Of a stretch of DNA of 34,823 nt, positions 16,425 through 24,005 are shown piece after piece. Where the stretch lies: NCBI GenBank assembly GCA_017408185.1, contig JAFQVE010000173.1, positions 1-34,823 on the forward strand, given 5' to 3'. The translations under genes and the position numbers were made by a program. The notes beneath the pieces are model-generated. The model did not search any database, was not told the DNA's origin, and saw only the letters and a list, made by a program, of their open reading frames with translations. This stretch comes from Oscillospiraceae bacterium. Its GTDB lineage: Bacteria > Bacillota_A > Clostridia > Oscillospirales > JAAYXM01. The stretch's first letter is position 1, and every line of letters starts with the position of its first letter.

Positions 16425-17932
16425 TATTTATCGCCTCCTTCGTAGTAAACAGAGAATCCTGCGTCGGTATATGCGACATATACGCTGGCACTCTTGAGAG
16501 GCGGGGTGGGAGTAGCGGCAATATCCCAGCGGAAATCGCCGTTCATAACATCGTTGATGCTGTTTTCGGATTCAAGGAACACGATTACAGGATCGCCGAT
16601 GAGCGCACCCATGCTCACATAACCGTCGAGTTTTTCCTGCTCACGGTTAATAATCTGGTCTTTCAGCGCTCTGGTCATAGGCTCGTCGATTTTCGGACTC
16701 CATTCACGCTGGAATCCGTTGGTGATATGCATGAGCATACGCATGGAAACATCGAAAATCGCGCGAGGATCTACCTCTGCGCCATAGGTATATGCTGCAG
16801 TATGGTCGCCCCACAGTACCCATTCACCAGCCCAGGCCACGACGGTGCTGATACCCTTCTGGGTGAGTTCTTTACCGGTCTGCTGGTCAAAGCCTCTATT
16901 GGTAGAGTTGGCGCCAAAATACTGCTTGATTACCGGGACAGCTTTGTTACCGCAAGTTTCCATCGGCACGCTGTTGTGGCTAAAATCAGCTCTCATAAGC
17001 TCAACAGCCGCAAGGGTGCTCAAATGATAAACATTGCCAAGGTTGTCAGTTGCCTGCGGCCAGAATACTTTGGAGCGCTCGCTGGTAAATGCGTTGTCCT
17101 GTTTCCATTCGACAGCCTTTTCGATAGTATCGATCGCCGCTGCGGTCTTATCATCGACAAGCGGGAGGTCTGCGAGAACAAATGCATCCCAGTGACCGTT
17201 GATTTTCTGGCTTGCGGTAATCATTGCGTTATATACAGCAGGAATATGGCTCCAGCCGGGTGCTGCAATAAGGTTGGTTACTGCAAACTGCTCCGGATAG
17301 AGCAGGGAAATAGCACTGATGCCGCTGTATTCGCCTGCGGAAGTAACACCACCGACGATATCCTCCTCTTTAATGAGGGAATCGTCAACCTCGTTGTAGG
17401 TTGCGGTGAGAGTACCGGTAAGCGGTGCGTTTTTATCAACGCTGTTGATTATAACGGTTCCTTTGGTGAAGTTATAATCAACGGAATAATTGACGCCTTC
17501 TTCATAATCGCCGCCTGCAGCTTTGGCAATTTTAAGAGTGTCGAGAATGATAGTTTCACTGGCAAATTCAGCACGACCGCCGGCAAATCCCAGAGTTTTG
17601 GTTGTTTCAGCGCTCTTACGATGGGTGGCCGGGTCGAGTACGTTAATAACGTAAATCGGGCCAATATTGCCAATGGCATTGTTGAAATGTGCGTTCACGA
17701 CTTCGCAAAGAGTGAAAACGCCCCAGTCTTTTGCAAAACCGAGCTTTCTCTGTGCATCTATCATGTTATTCAGTTTAACCGGCTCATTAATGATGCCGGC
17801 TTCGCCGAAGTTACGCACAAGGTTGACGGGTGCGGTGCCGATATATACCGGTGTAGTACCCGCCTGCACGGCGTTCTGTGCCACAGTATTGTTGATGTGA
17901 CCATAAGCGCCGTAAAGGTATTCATTCGCCAT
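16424..17932 (-). CDS. Contractile tail sheath protein
   Basis: The 502-residue protein is a tail sheath of the P2 FI/Mu L/XkdK type. It has VAQNAVQAGTTPVYIGTAPVNL near the N-terminus, VISALSLLYPE-like (SAISLLYPEQFAVTNLIAAPGWSHIPAVYNAMI) in the middle, and FWPQATDNLGNVYHLSTLAAVELMRAD. It closes with AIFDVSMRMLMHITNGFQREWSPKIDEPMTRALKDQIINREQEKLDGYV. This shows that the phage is a myovirus. It stores the energy for injection. GGAGGA precedes the ATG, and a GC hairpin lies between it and the previous gene. Confidence 0.95.
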   Translation of the reverse strand: MANEYLYGAYGHINNTVAQNAVQAGTTPVYIGTAPVNLVRNFGEAGIINEPVKLNNMIDAQRKLGFAKDWGVFTLCEVVNAHFNNAIGNIGPIYVINVLDPATHRKSAETTKTLGFAGGRAEFASETIILDTLKIAKAAGGDYEEGVNYSVDYNFTKGTVIINSVDKNAPLTGTLTATYNEVDDSLIKEEDIVGGVTSAGEYSGISAISLLYPEQFAVTNLIAAPGWSHIPAVYNAMITASQKINGHWDAFVLADLPLVDDKTAAAIDTIEKAVEWKQDNAFTSERSKVFWPQATDNLGNVYHLSTLAAVELMRADFSHNSVPMETCGNKAVPVIKQYFGANSTNRGFDQQTGKELTQKGISTVVAWAGEWVLWGDHTAAYTYGAEVDPRAIFDVSMRMLMHITNGFQREWSPKIDEPMTRALKDQIINREQEKLDGYVSMGALIGDPVIVFLESENSINDVMNGDFRWDIAATPTPPLKSASVYVAYTDAGFSVYYEGGDK

Positions 17933-17944
17933 GTATTTTTCCTC

Positions 17945-17985
17945 CTTTGCATAAAATTAGAGCGACCACCGGCCGCCCTTAAAGC
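17945..17985 (-). other. GC-rich hairpin before the sheath gene
   Basis: In the leftward direction GGGCGGCC, loop GGT, GGTCGCTC can pair with two wobble pairs, followed by TAATTTTATG. It is in the 46-base gap before the sheath gene. It may be a weak attenuator or a 5' stabiliser for the sheath/tube mRNA. Confidence 0.4.
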
Positions 17986-18590
17986 AAATGGTTATATGAT
18001 CTTGGATTCCTGGTGAGAGCTTCTTCCACAGAAAACTCTGCCCATGCGAACCAGTAAGGATAAAAGTCAGCCACAGCATCTTGTTCAGTTACAGGACCGA
18101 AGTCTATGCCGTCCTCTTTTATTATGCGAAGATCGCTGATGTATTCAGCGTTCTCTATTATTCGCAAAGCCGTGTCAACAAAGTTCCAAGCGTCGCGCCA
18201 GCCTTCTCCGTTTTTCTCGAAGAAGGCTTTTGCCTCCTCATTGTACTGCTGAATATAGGCGCCGTTGCCCTCCGGTTTAAAAATATCGGGTCCATGATAA
18301 CCAGGATCCCAGGCAGAAAAGAGCAGCCGGATCTTTATTCCTCTGGAACTATCGATCATCTTGTCGCTCCCGCTTACCATTTGAACACAAACGGAAGGGA
18401 GGGGAGCGGCAATTTTCGGAGGCGTTCTGTCTTTTGTAGGCACAAAAAGGGAGAAGGCCGCCGGGTTCACCAGCTTATAGGGATAGGAGGCGTCGGTGGC
18501 ATTATCATCTGGAAGTTTCAATTTTACGAGCGGACATACATAGTCTGTCAGCCATTCTTTGACAACTTCTATGCTGTTAACTATTGACAC
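17979..18590 (-). CDS. Putative tail completion/terminator protein
   Basis: The 203-residue protein uses a GTG start with AGGAGG seven bases upstream. It contains SIEVVKEWLTDYVCPLVKLKLPDD, PSVCVQMVSGSDKM, a GIKIRLLFSAWDPG strand and NFVDTALRIIENAEYISDLRI. The segment 'i.l.fsawd.g......G..d...f.d.....l...' is typical of tail terminator/connector proteins of this tail class. It stands between the head-tail attachment gene and the sheath, where such a protein is expected. No named family is certain. Confidence 0.6.
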   Translation of the reverse strand: MSIVNSIEVVKEWLTDYVCPLVKLKLPDDNATDASYPYKLVNPAAFSLFVPTKDRTPPKIAAPLPSVCVQMVSGSDKMIDSSRGIKIRLLFSAWDPGYHGPDIFKPEGNGAYIQQYNEEAKAFFEKNGEGWRDAWNFVDTALRIIENAEYISDLRIIKEDGIDFGPVTEQDAVADFYPYWFAWAEFSVEEALTRNPRSYNHLL

Positions 18591-18601
18591 GGTTGCACCT
18601 C

Positions 18602-18925
18602 CTATATGGTTATGTTCTGACCGAGAGCAACGGTAGCGATGCCCATATCCTCGCGCCAGTCATTGACGATATACTCACGGCCGTCAACGTTGAGCCCTTC
18701 ACCCGCCGGGCGTCGAGGAGGCAGATCTTCAACTGCTGCAAAAAGCAAAATCGAAGATTCTGCCACTCCCAACTCTTGCCCCCCTTGGCGTTCTTTCAAG
18801 GTGTCATCGTCGAATATAGCCGTGATGGTTTTGCCTTCGACACGGTGTTCTTCTCCGAACATTTGAAGGTCCAGAAAAACGTTCCGGCGGTCAGCTTCTA
18901 CCATCGCTTTAAAATCGAAGCCCAT
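18602..18925 (-). CDS. Head-tail attachment protein, lambda FII-like
   Basis: The 107-residue protein has FLDLQMFGEEHRVEGKTITAIFDDDTL, a strand pattern with VEG..I..IFDD seen in the lambda FII group. Next come SILLFAAVEDLPPRRPAGEGLNVDGREYIVNDWREDMGIATVALGQ. FII forms the site on the head that receives the tail. Its start ATG overlaps the stop of the upstream gene (TGATG). Its place after the E capsid and FI-like genes matches the lambda order. Confidence 0.65.
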   Translation of the reverse strand: MGFDFKAMVEADRRNVFLDLQMFGEEHRVEGKTITAIFDDDTLKERQGGQELGVAESSILLFAAVEDLPPRRPAGEGLNVDGREYIVNDWREDMGIATVALGQNITI

Positions 18926-19317
18926 CAGACGGGATCCTCAACGTCGAAGCGAGGGGGCTCCTCATCATCTTCGACATATTCTTCCTTTGCAGCTTCAATG
19001 GCTGCAATAACGTCTGCCTTTTTGCGCATTGCAGAAGCGTCAACGCCATATTCGGCAGCGATGCTCTTGAGCTCTTCGAGCTTCATGCCTTCGTTATACC
19101 CCGGCATCACATTGAGCACGTGTATGGCGTCGTTTTCCGCTTGAGCATGCGTGTTTTCGTTTTGAGCATGCTCATTTCCGACATACTTTGCAATGCCTTT
19201 TTTAACAAGGCGTGCTTCAAGTTCGGGATCGAGCTGTTTGGGGCCGCTTTCGTTGGTGAGAGGGATAACTTTTCGGCCATCGTAATAACCGAAGGTTCCT
19301 GTAATAATCTGAATCAT
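18925..19317 (-). CDS. Packaging accessory protein with SAP/HeH-like domain (FI position)
   Basis: The 130-residue protein has a short N-terminal part resembling small phage capsid-region proteins (ITGTFGYYDGRKVIPLTNESGP, then LDPELEARLVKKGIAKYV). A polar N/Q/H-rich linker follows, then a helix-extension-helix segment (MKLEELKSIAAEYGVDASAM followed by RKKADVIAAIEAA) that resembles a SAP/HeH nucleic-acid-binding motif. The end is acidic. Lambda FI occupies this place and helps packaging. Homology to FI itself is not evident, so the role is inferred from position and the motif. Confidence 0.6.
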   Translation of the reverse strand: MIQIITGTFGYYDGRKVIPLTNESGPKQLDPELEARLVKKGIAKYVGNEHAQNENTHAQAENDAIHVLNVMPGYNEGMKLEELKSIAAEYGVDASAMRKKADVIAAIEAAKEEYVEDDEEPPRFDVEDPV

Positions 19318-19339
19318 ACTGTGCTCCTTTCTGCCTCAA

Positions 19340-20404
19340 TTAGAGGACTTCTGCAACAATAAAGGGGTTCTTGTTGTTCGGAATAAGCAGCGGACGGCTG
19401 GAAAGAGTGAGGCTGCGGGTGTTACCTTCCGCATTGGAGAGGTATTTCGGAACACGTCTGCCTGCATAGGTGTGGAACTGACCGTCGCTCTGCTCGACCT
19501 GGTTGACTGCACCGTAAAGGGTACGGCCTGCACCGGGAGCGGTGAGGATGCATTTTCCGGACGGAATATAAAGCTGATCGTTGCCTGCATCGTCGGTGTA
19601 AGTTTCGTCATAGGAAATGACGTTAATGATACGTCCGTTGACATTAAGACGTGCCATAATAACTGCGCCTGCAGGAAGTTCTTCGGGTTTTACGTCGCCG
19701 AATTCATATCTGCGGAGGTCGAGAAGTTTCTGAACCTCTGCATTGTTGATGATGGCGTCTGCAACGTCGGGAGAGCATACAAGGTCAGAAGCAGCGAGGC
19801 CTTTGCCGGTAAGCTGACGAGCCATAATGCCAAGGTCTGCGATGATTTTTGCACCAGCTTCGTCCCAGCCTGCGTCGGGAGTGTACTGTGCGGGGTTTAC
19901 TTCACCTTCATAGAAACGGATTTCCATTTCGTCGCCTTCTGTAACGTCGTCTGCGATGTGTTTCATTACACAGCCGTTGGTGAGCATGGTTTCTGCTGCC
20001 ATAGCCTCTTCCCGTCTGGTGATGAGTTCTGCAAGTTCTTCTGCGTCTTTGAGAAGAAGAGCCTGCTGACGCTGTTCGGGAGTGAGCTGGGTGTAAAGAG
20101 CTTCACCGAAGCCACGGTGTGAAAGGTCGTCAATGGAAAGAGAGCGTTTCGGTGCGATGAAAGGCGGGGTGTATCTTTCCATGTTGTAGCCGTTACGAAG
20201 AACAGCAACGCCACCCTTGCGAGGTGCGACAAAGGGAGCGAGCTTTTTGGTTCCATCTTTGTACTCTACGAGTACGTCAGTGGTGCTGAAAATGTCGGTT
20301 GCGTCGTGAGTAGGGAAATATCTGTCACGAAGGAATCTGGAGGCAGGAGTAAGTTTCTGCACTGCCATCAGAAGAGTGTGAGTGTCGTAAAAATTAAAAG
20401 GCAT
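19340..20404 (-). CDS. Major capsid protein, lambda gpE-like
   Basis: The 354-residue protein belongs to the phage_cap_E family: LLMAVQKLTPASRFLRDRYFP, then KLAPFVAPRKGGVAVLRNGYNMERYTPPFIAPKRSL, and AELITRREEAMAAETMLTNG. Further on are AGWDEAGAKIIADLGIMARQLTGKGLAASDLVCSPDVADAIINNAEVQKLLD and MARLNVNGRIINVISYDETYTDDAGNDQLYIPSGKCIL. Its length is near that of lambda gpE (341). It forms the HK97-fold shell. AGGAGG precedes the ATG, and the decoration protein gene lies just upstream. Confidence 0.93.
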   Translation of the reverse strand: MPFNFYDTHTLLMAVQKLTPASRFLRDRYFPTHDATDIFSTTDVLVEYKDGTKKLAPFVAPRKGGVAVLRNGYNMERYTPPFIAPKRSLSIDDLSHRGFGEALYTQLTPEQRQQALLLKDAEELAELITRREEAMAAETMLTNGCVMKHIADDVTEGDEMEIRFYEGEVNPAQYTPDAGWDEAGAKIIADLGIMARQLTGKGLAASDLVCSPDVADAIINNAEVQKLLDLRRYEFGDVKPEELPAGAVIMARLNVNGRIINVISYDETYTDDAGNDQLYIPSGKCILTAPGAGRTLYGAVNQVEQSDGQFHTYAGRRVPKYLSNAEGNTRSLTLSSRPLLIPNNKNPFIVAEVL

Positions 20405-20421
20405 GATTTTATCCTCCTTTT

Positions 20422-20793
20422 TTAGTATTCGATCGCGTCAGCAAGAAGAATGCCGGATTTGCGCAGTACTTCTTCGTCTGCTGCGGTGAGGGCATAACCT
20501 TCTGCAACGATCAGTTTATTGCGGGCGAAGTGTCCGCAACGGTATGCGGTAGCAACAGTCGCAGCAGTTGCATCTACGTCGTCGGTGAGAACATAGGTTG
20601 CGTTGGTTGCGGAGAGTGCAGCTTTTGCAAGGGCGAGTTCACCGCCGGGAGTGCCGGTAACAAGAGCGCCACGTTTGAGTTTTCCTGCGCCTGCGACCAG
20701 TTTTACATGTACCACATCAGCTTCGGGTACGTTAGAAACGATGAGGCCATCGTATTCTACAGCACCGAGATTTTCGTCGAGTCTTTTGCTCAT
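20422..20793 (-). CDS. Head decoration protein, lambda gpD-like
   Basis: The 123-residue protein has the HDPD pattern: AGAGKLKRGALVTGTPGGELALAKAALSATNATYVLTDDVDATAA, then AYRCGHFARNKLIVAEGYALTAADEEVLRKSGILLADAI. Decoration proteins trimerise on the expanded capsid and stabilise it against packaged DNA. It sits between the protease/scaffold gene and the capsid gene, exactly as lambda C-Nu3-D-E. AGGAGG precedes the ATG. Confidence 0.9.
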   Translation of the reverse strand: MSKRLDENLGAVEYDGLIVSNVPEADVVHVKLVAGAGKLKRGALVTGTPGGELALAKAALSATNATYVLTDDVDATAATVATAYRCGHFARNKLIVAEGYALTAADEEVLRKSGILLADAIEY

Positions 20794-20806
20794 GGTTTCT
20801 TCCTCC

Positions 20807-21202
20807 TTATTTTTTCATGGTGGAATTGTAAAGGTTTACGATAGCATCCACCTTTGCTTCATCGTCGTTTTCGCTGCCTTCTTCGCCGCCGTTATGAGCT
20901 GCGCCGACATCGGCTGCACCGGAGTTTGCGTTGTCAGCATTCATATTTGCGAGATGCTGTGCGCCAAGGGCTGCCTGTTTTTTCATAGCTGCAAATGCGA
21001 GCTGTTCAGCAGTCATAGGTTTTTCGCCGTATTTGGCGTCGCGAATCATCTGGGCATCGCCCACGCTTGCCTCGATCTCTTCGATGGCCTGAAGGCGGGC
21101 GCGTTCCTCTGCAATCGCGTTGGTTCGAGCCGTCTCGGCTGCTTCATGCTCGATCTGAGCAATAATCTCACCGTGCTGCGCTCTAAGTTCTTCTGCGGTC
21201 AT
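20807..21202 (-). CDS. Nested scaffold protein, Nu3-like internal start
   Basis: An in-frame ATG at codon 276 of the protease gene has a strong ribosome site (AGGGAGG, about seven bases upstream). Translation from it would yield a 131-residue helical protein that begins MTAEELRAQHGE. Lambda makes its scaffold Nu3 in this way from the 3' part of gene C. The internal ribosome site is clear by eye; expression is inferred. Confidence 0.65.
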   Translation of the reverse strand: MTAEELRAQHGEIIAQIEHEAAETARTNAIAEERARLQAIEEIEASVGDAQMIRDAKYGEKPMTAEQLAFAAMKKQAALGAQHLANMNADNANSGAADVGAAHNGGEEGSENDDEAKVDAIVNLYNSTMKK

Positions 21203-22027
21203 GGGTTTTTCCTCCCTCGTTTTACCGCCCTCAACAGACGGTTTATTTTTATTTCCAGCCACCGGAGCGGCGTGGATGCTGTTATTAACCGGGATAGAGC
21301 CCGGAATGCGTTTAAATGCTCCAATATCGTGGCGAATACCAGCAACAAGGAGCACTTTTTTGTCGGCGCTCATGGACAATGCAGGACCTTCGTCCTCAAT
21401 AAGAGTGTCAGCAAAACCTTTATCGACGGCCTCCTGTCCGACCATCCATGTTTCCTCGGCCATCATATTGCGGAGCTCATCAACCTTAATGCCGGTTTTT
21501 GCATGATAGATTTCTGCAATAGCTCTCTCGCTTGCGTCAAAGTCTTTCTGGAGCTTTTCGATATCCTGCATATTGTAGTAATCCATAAGAAGCCCGCTCA
21601 CGCCGTGGATCATAACCATGCTGCCGGGATATACCTTGACCTCGTCACCTGCGCACATAATTACGCTGGCGGCGCTGGCAGCGATACCCTCAACGATTAC
21701 AGTTTTATTTCCGGAAAGGCCTTTGATGGCATTGTGAATGGCTATGCCGGTATAAAGATCACCGCCACAGCTGTTGATTTTGATGGTAATGTTCTTTTTA
21801 CCCTTCACGGTTTCCAGATCCTCAAGGAAACCTTCCGGGGTAATGAATTGGCCGGACACAGGTTCTCCAGTCCACCAGTCAACCGGTTGTCTGCGCACAA
21901 TGTCGCCATAAAGCAATATTTCACCGGAATCTTCTCCGGTGCTGGCAATATTCCAGAACCTTACGACTTCACCGTCAGTCGGAGGGACAGGGCCGGCATA
22001 AAGCCTTGGTGTTTTATTATTCCTCAT
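20807..22027 (-). CDS. Head maturation protease (ClpP/S49-like) with C-terminal scaffold
   Basis: The 406-residue protein has a ClpP-like serine protease domain at about residues 20-200. It includes KINSCGGDLYTGIAIHNAI, the nucleophile region GIAASAASVI (S118) and MIHG (H141). A linker follows, then a helical, acidic, charged part (residues 276-406) with two copies of a KPMTAE-L motif, typical of scaffold. It cleaves scaffold and portal/capsid parts during head maturation, as lambda gpC does. The start ATG 22027 overlaps the portal gene by 11 bases. Confidence 0.9.
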   Translation of the reverse strand: MRNNKTPRLYAGPVPPTDGEVVRFWNIASTGEDSGEILLYGDIVRRQPVDWWTGEPVSGQFITPEGFLEDLETVKGKKNITIKINSCGGDLYTGIAIHNAIKGLSGNKTVIVEGIAASAASVIMCAGDEVKVYPGSMVMIHGVSGLLMDYYNMQDIEKLQKDFDASERAIAEIYHAKTGIKVDELRNMMAEETWMVGQEAVDKGFADTLIEDEGPALSMSADKKVLLVAGIRHDIGAFKRIPGSIPVNNSIHAAPVAGNKNKPSVEGGKTREEKPMTAEELRAQHGEIIAQIEHEAAETARTNAIAEERARLQAIEEIEASVGDAQMIRDAKYGEKPMTAEQLAFAAMKKQAALGAQHLANMNADNANSGAADVGAAHNGGEEGSENDDEAKVDAIVNLYNSTMKK

Positions 22028-23630
22028 TGGTTTTCTCTCCTTCCTTGAGAATTTTTACGGATTCAGCGATAATCGCTTGACGAACCGCATTTGAAAGGGT
22101 GGGGTTGCCCGTGTTTCCTTGTGCTCCTTCGCCTTGTGCAACACGGAGTTTTTCGTTTTCTCTTGCGAGCTGCTCAACGTTGGAATCCCACTGGCCGCCG
22201 TTGAGTCTGATGGTTGCCTGCTCTCGGGTTGTGATACCTTCGCCAATAGCAAGAATCTCTGCGGTGATTTCCTTCGTAGGATCGAGCTGACCTTGCGAAG
22301 GTCCAATCCAGTCTGCACCGAGGTACGCGGCACGCATCGCAGGGTCGGTAAAGAATCCCGGCGCCACTATACGGCCACGTGCGACAGCTTCGGCCATCCA
22401 TATTTCATAAACAGGGCGGCAGAAGTCATCAACAAACCACTCGCGGTACATCTTGAAAGATTTCCACGCCTCAAGGAGAGCCGCACGGCTTGCGCTGTAC
22501 GAAGCATTGAAAGCTTTCAACAGAAGATCGGCCGGTATCTCCAAAGCTGCACCCACTTGCTCACAAATAGCACGCATGAAGTTGTTGAAGCCGGACGCAG
22601 GACGTTTCGGATCTGCAAAAGCGACATCTTCTCCGGGTGCCATGATATTGATTTGTCCGGGACCCATTTCATACTCGTTAGGATCTCTTGTTACTTCCGG
22701 CAAAGAGCTGCCCACTTCGTTGAATGGGTTTTCGCTGGGGCTTGCTTCGGTTTTGATAAAAGCTGTGAAGAACGACTCGACCAGTGCGGCGGTCAATTCG
22801 CTCTCGGTATATCTTCGGAGCTGGAGCAGCGGCTCGATTACCTGGGCAAGGTAGCTGACGCCACGGTACTGGTCCGGACGTTCACTTGACATGATGTGAA
22901 GTATATTCGGCAGCCCGGTGAGGTCACCGTAGGCTTTCACTCGCGTCCATTTTGTCGGTATAGTATCGAACTCAAGCGGGTAAGTATTGCGAATATGATA
23001 TGCTTCGACCTTGCCGTCGCTGTTAACTTCGACGCCGTCATAAATCATGTTCCCATTTTTACCTTTGCCTTGTGTAGAAAGGAGAGAGGAGATAACAACA
23101 TCCGAGGTCGGTGTTGAGATTCTGTCCGCTTCTACCAAATGGATGCGCATCGAATACGGCGCAATATTTGTCGGTTTATCCTGTTTTATAACCGCAAACA
23201 CGTCACCGCTTACAAGCCACGACACAAGCGCAAGCTGCTGCATAGCATAAAAATTGTTTATGCCGGTTGCATCACAGGCGTTTTTGCGGTCTGCCCACAA
23301 GGAGAACTCTTTCTCTGCCTTTGCCTGCCACTCATCTGCTGCCTGCTGACTCATGCCGAGAGTTTCGCGGTCGATTCTGCTTTTAAGATGAAGCCCGACA
23401 CCGATTACGTTTGTGCGGACGGTCTTAATTGCAGACGTAGCGACCGGAGCGGCCATATAAAGCATTCGAGCACGCTGTCGCAGGGTGCTGTTGTTTGCAT
23501 CTATGTCCTCTTTTGCGCTGCCACTCATGGCATTAAAACCTTTTGTAGATTTTTTATGCCAGCTTGCACCGGCGTCTCCATAGCCCTTGTTTACAGGACG
23601 AATTTTTGCTTTATTGCTGATGGTGCACAC
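22017..23630 (-). CDS. Portal protein, lambda gpB-like
   Basis: The protein (about 537 residues) belongs to the lambda portal family: NKGYGDAGASWHKKSTKGF, APVATSAIKTVRTNVIGVGLHLKSRID, LVSWLVSGDVFAVIK, IRLVEADRIS-like (MRIHLVEADRISTP), HIMSSERPDQYRGVSYLAQVIEPLLQLRRYTESELTAALV and PADLLLKAFNASYSASRAALLEAWKSFKMYREW. Twelve copies form the DNA entry ring. The start is uncertain: GTG 23630 lies only one base from AGGAGG, and no ATG follows nearby in frame. Confidence 0.93.
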   Translation of the reverse strand: MCTISNKAKIRPVNKGYGDAGASWHKKSTKGFNAMSGSAKEDIDANNSTLRQRARMLYMAAPVATSAIKTVRTNVIGVGLHLKSRIDRETLGMSQQAADEWQAKAEKEFSLWADRKNACDATGINNFYAMQQLALVSWLVSGDVFAVIKQDKPTNIAPYSMRIHLVEADRISTPTSDVVISSLLSTQGKGKNGNMIYDGVEVNSDGKVEAYHIRNTYPLEFDTIPTKWTRVKAYGDLTGLPNILHIMSSERPDQYRGVSYLAQVIEPLLQLRRYTESELTAALVESFFTAFIKTEASPSENPFNEVGSSLPEVTRDPNEYEMGPGQINIMAPGEDVAFADPKRPASGFNNFMRAICEQVGAALEIPADLLLKAFNASYSASRAALLEAWKSFKMYREWFVDDFCRPVYEIWMAEAVARGRIVAPGFFTDPAMRAAYLGADWIGPSQGQLDPTKEITAEILAIGEGITTREQATIRLNGGQWDSNVEQLARENEKLRVAQGEGAQGNTGNPTLSNAVRQAIIAESVKILKEGEKTNEE

Positions 23631-23652
23631 CTCCTTTCAGATAAGTGACAGC

Positions 23653-23684
23653 GGCAGAGAGTAAAGGAGCAAAAACTCTCTGCC
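23653..23684 (-). other. Ten-base-pair stem in the portal leader
   Basis: GGCAGAGAGT and ACTCTCTGCC form a perfect 10-base stem with a 12-base loop. It lies between the preceding terminator and the portal ribosome site, so it will form the 5' part of mRNA that reads into the portal. It may protect that mRNA or control its translation. Confidence 0.6.
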
Positions 23685-23695
23685 ATCTGCCTATG

Positions 23696-23720
23696 AAAAA
23701 AGCCCCTTGCGGGGCTCTTT
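23696..23720 (-). terminator. Intrinsic terminator before the portal gene
   Basis: The arms AGCCCC and GGGGCT around GCAA, then six T in the leftward direction, make a compact terminator. It lies between the DUF6148 gene and the portal gene and should lower read-through from terminase into the structural genes. Confidence 0.85.
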
Positions 23721-23727
23721 TCCGTAT

Positions 23728-23991
23728 TTACCAGTCGCGGGGAACTACACCCACGGCTTTGCGCGGCTTCTGACCAGTAAGCTGACCCTCAAGGTTCGAT
23801 ACTTCAGCCTCGAGTTCTTTTATTGCCGCACGGATCTGGGCGAGGTCGGTATTGTACCTCGCAAGATTTCGCGAGCCGATACCGTAACTCTGAACGCCAC
23901 CGTCCAGCATTTCGGCTTCTCGCTTATAGTAAAGGTCGAGCCTTGTTCTCTTGGAAGTAAGCTCGGCCTCGATTTGTGATTTTGTTTTCAT
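23728..23991 (-). CDS. DUF6148-type small head protein (gpW position)
   Basis: The 87-residue protein is mostly helical. It has KSQIEAELTSKRTRLDLYYKREAEMLDGGVQSYGIGSRNLARYNTDLAQIRAAIKELEAEVSNLEGQLTG. The pattern of 'YY.aE.ail.GgqSY.ig.R.ltRadL..i...I..Le..v..L' is that of DUF6148. It occupies the place of lambda gpW between terminase and portal and may serve as head-joining protein; that function is inferred. GAGGAGG precedes the ATG. Confidence 0.8.
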   Translation of the reverse strand: MKTKSQIEAELTSKRTRLDLYYKREAEMLDGGVQSYGIGSRNLARYNTDLAQIRAAIKELEAEVSNLEGQLTGQKPRKAVGVVPRDW

Positions 23992-24005
23992 CTTTTATAT
24001 CCTCC

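Noticed and set aside
16727..18016. Plus-strand open frame of 429 codons
   Set aside because: Antisense to the tail sheath gene, whose identity is certain; no ribosome site and no recognisable domain.
20603..22048. Long plus-strand open frame of 481 codons
   Set aside because: It lies opposite the protease and decoration genes, has no ribosome site and a Cys/Phe/Ser-rich composition typical of antisense translation.
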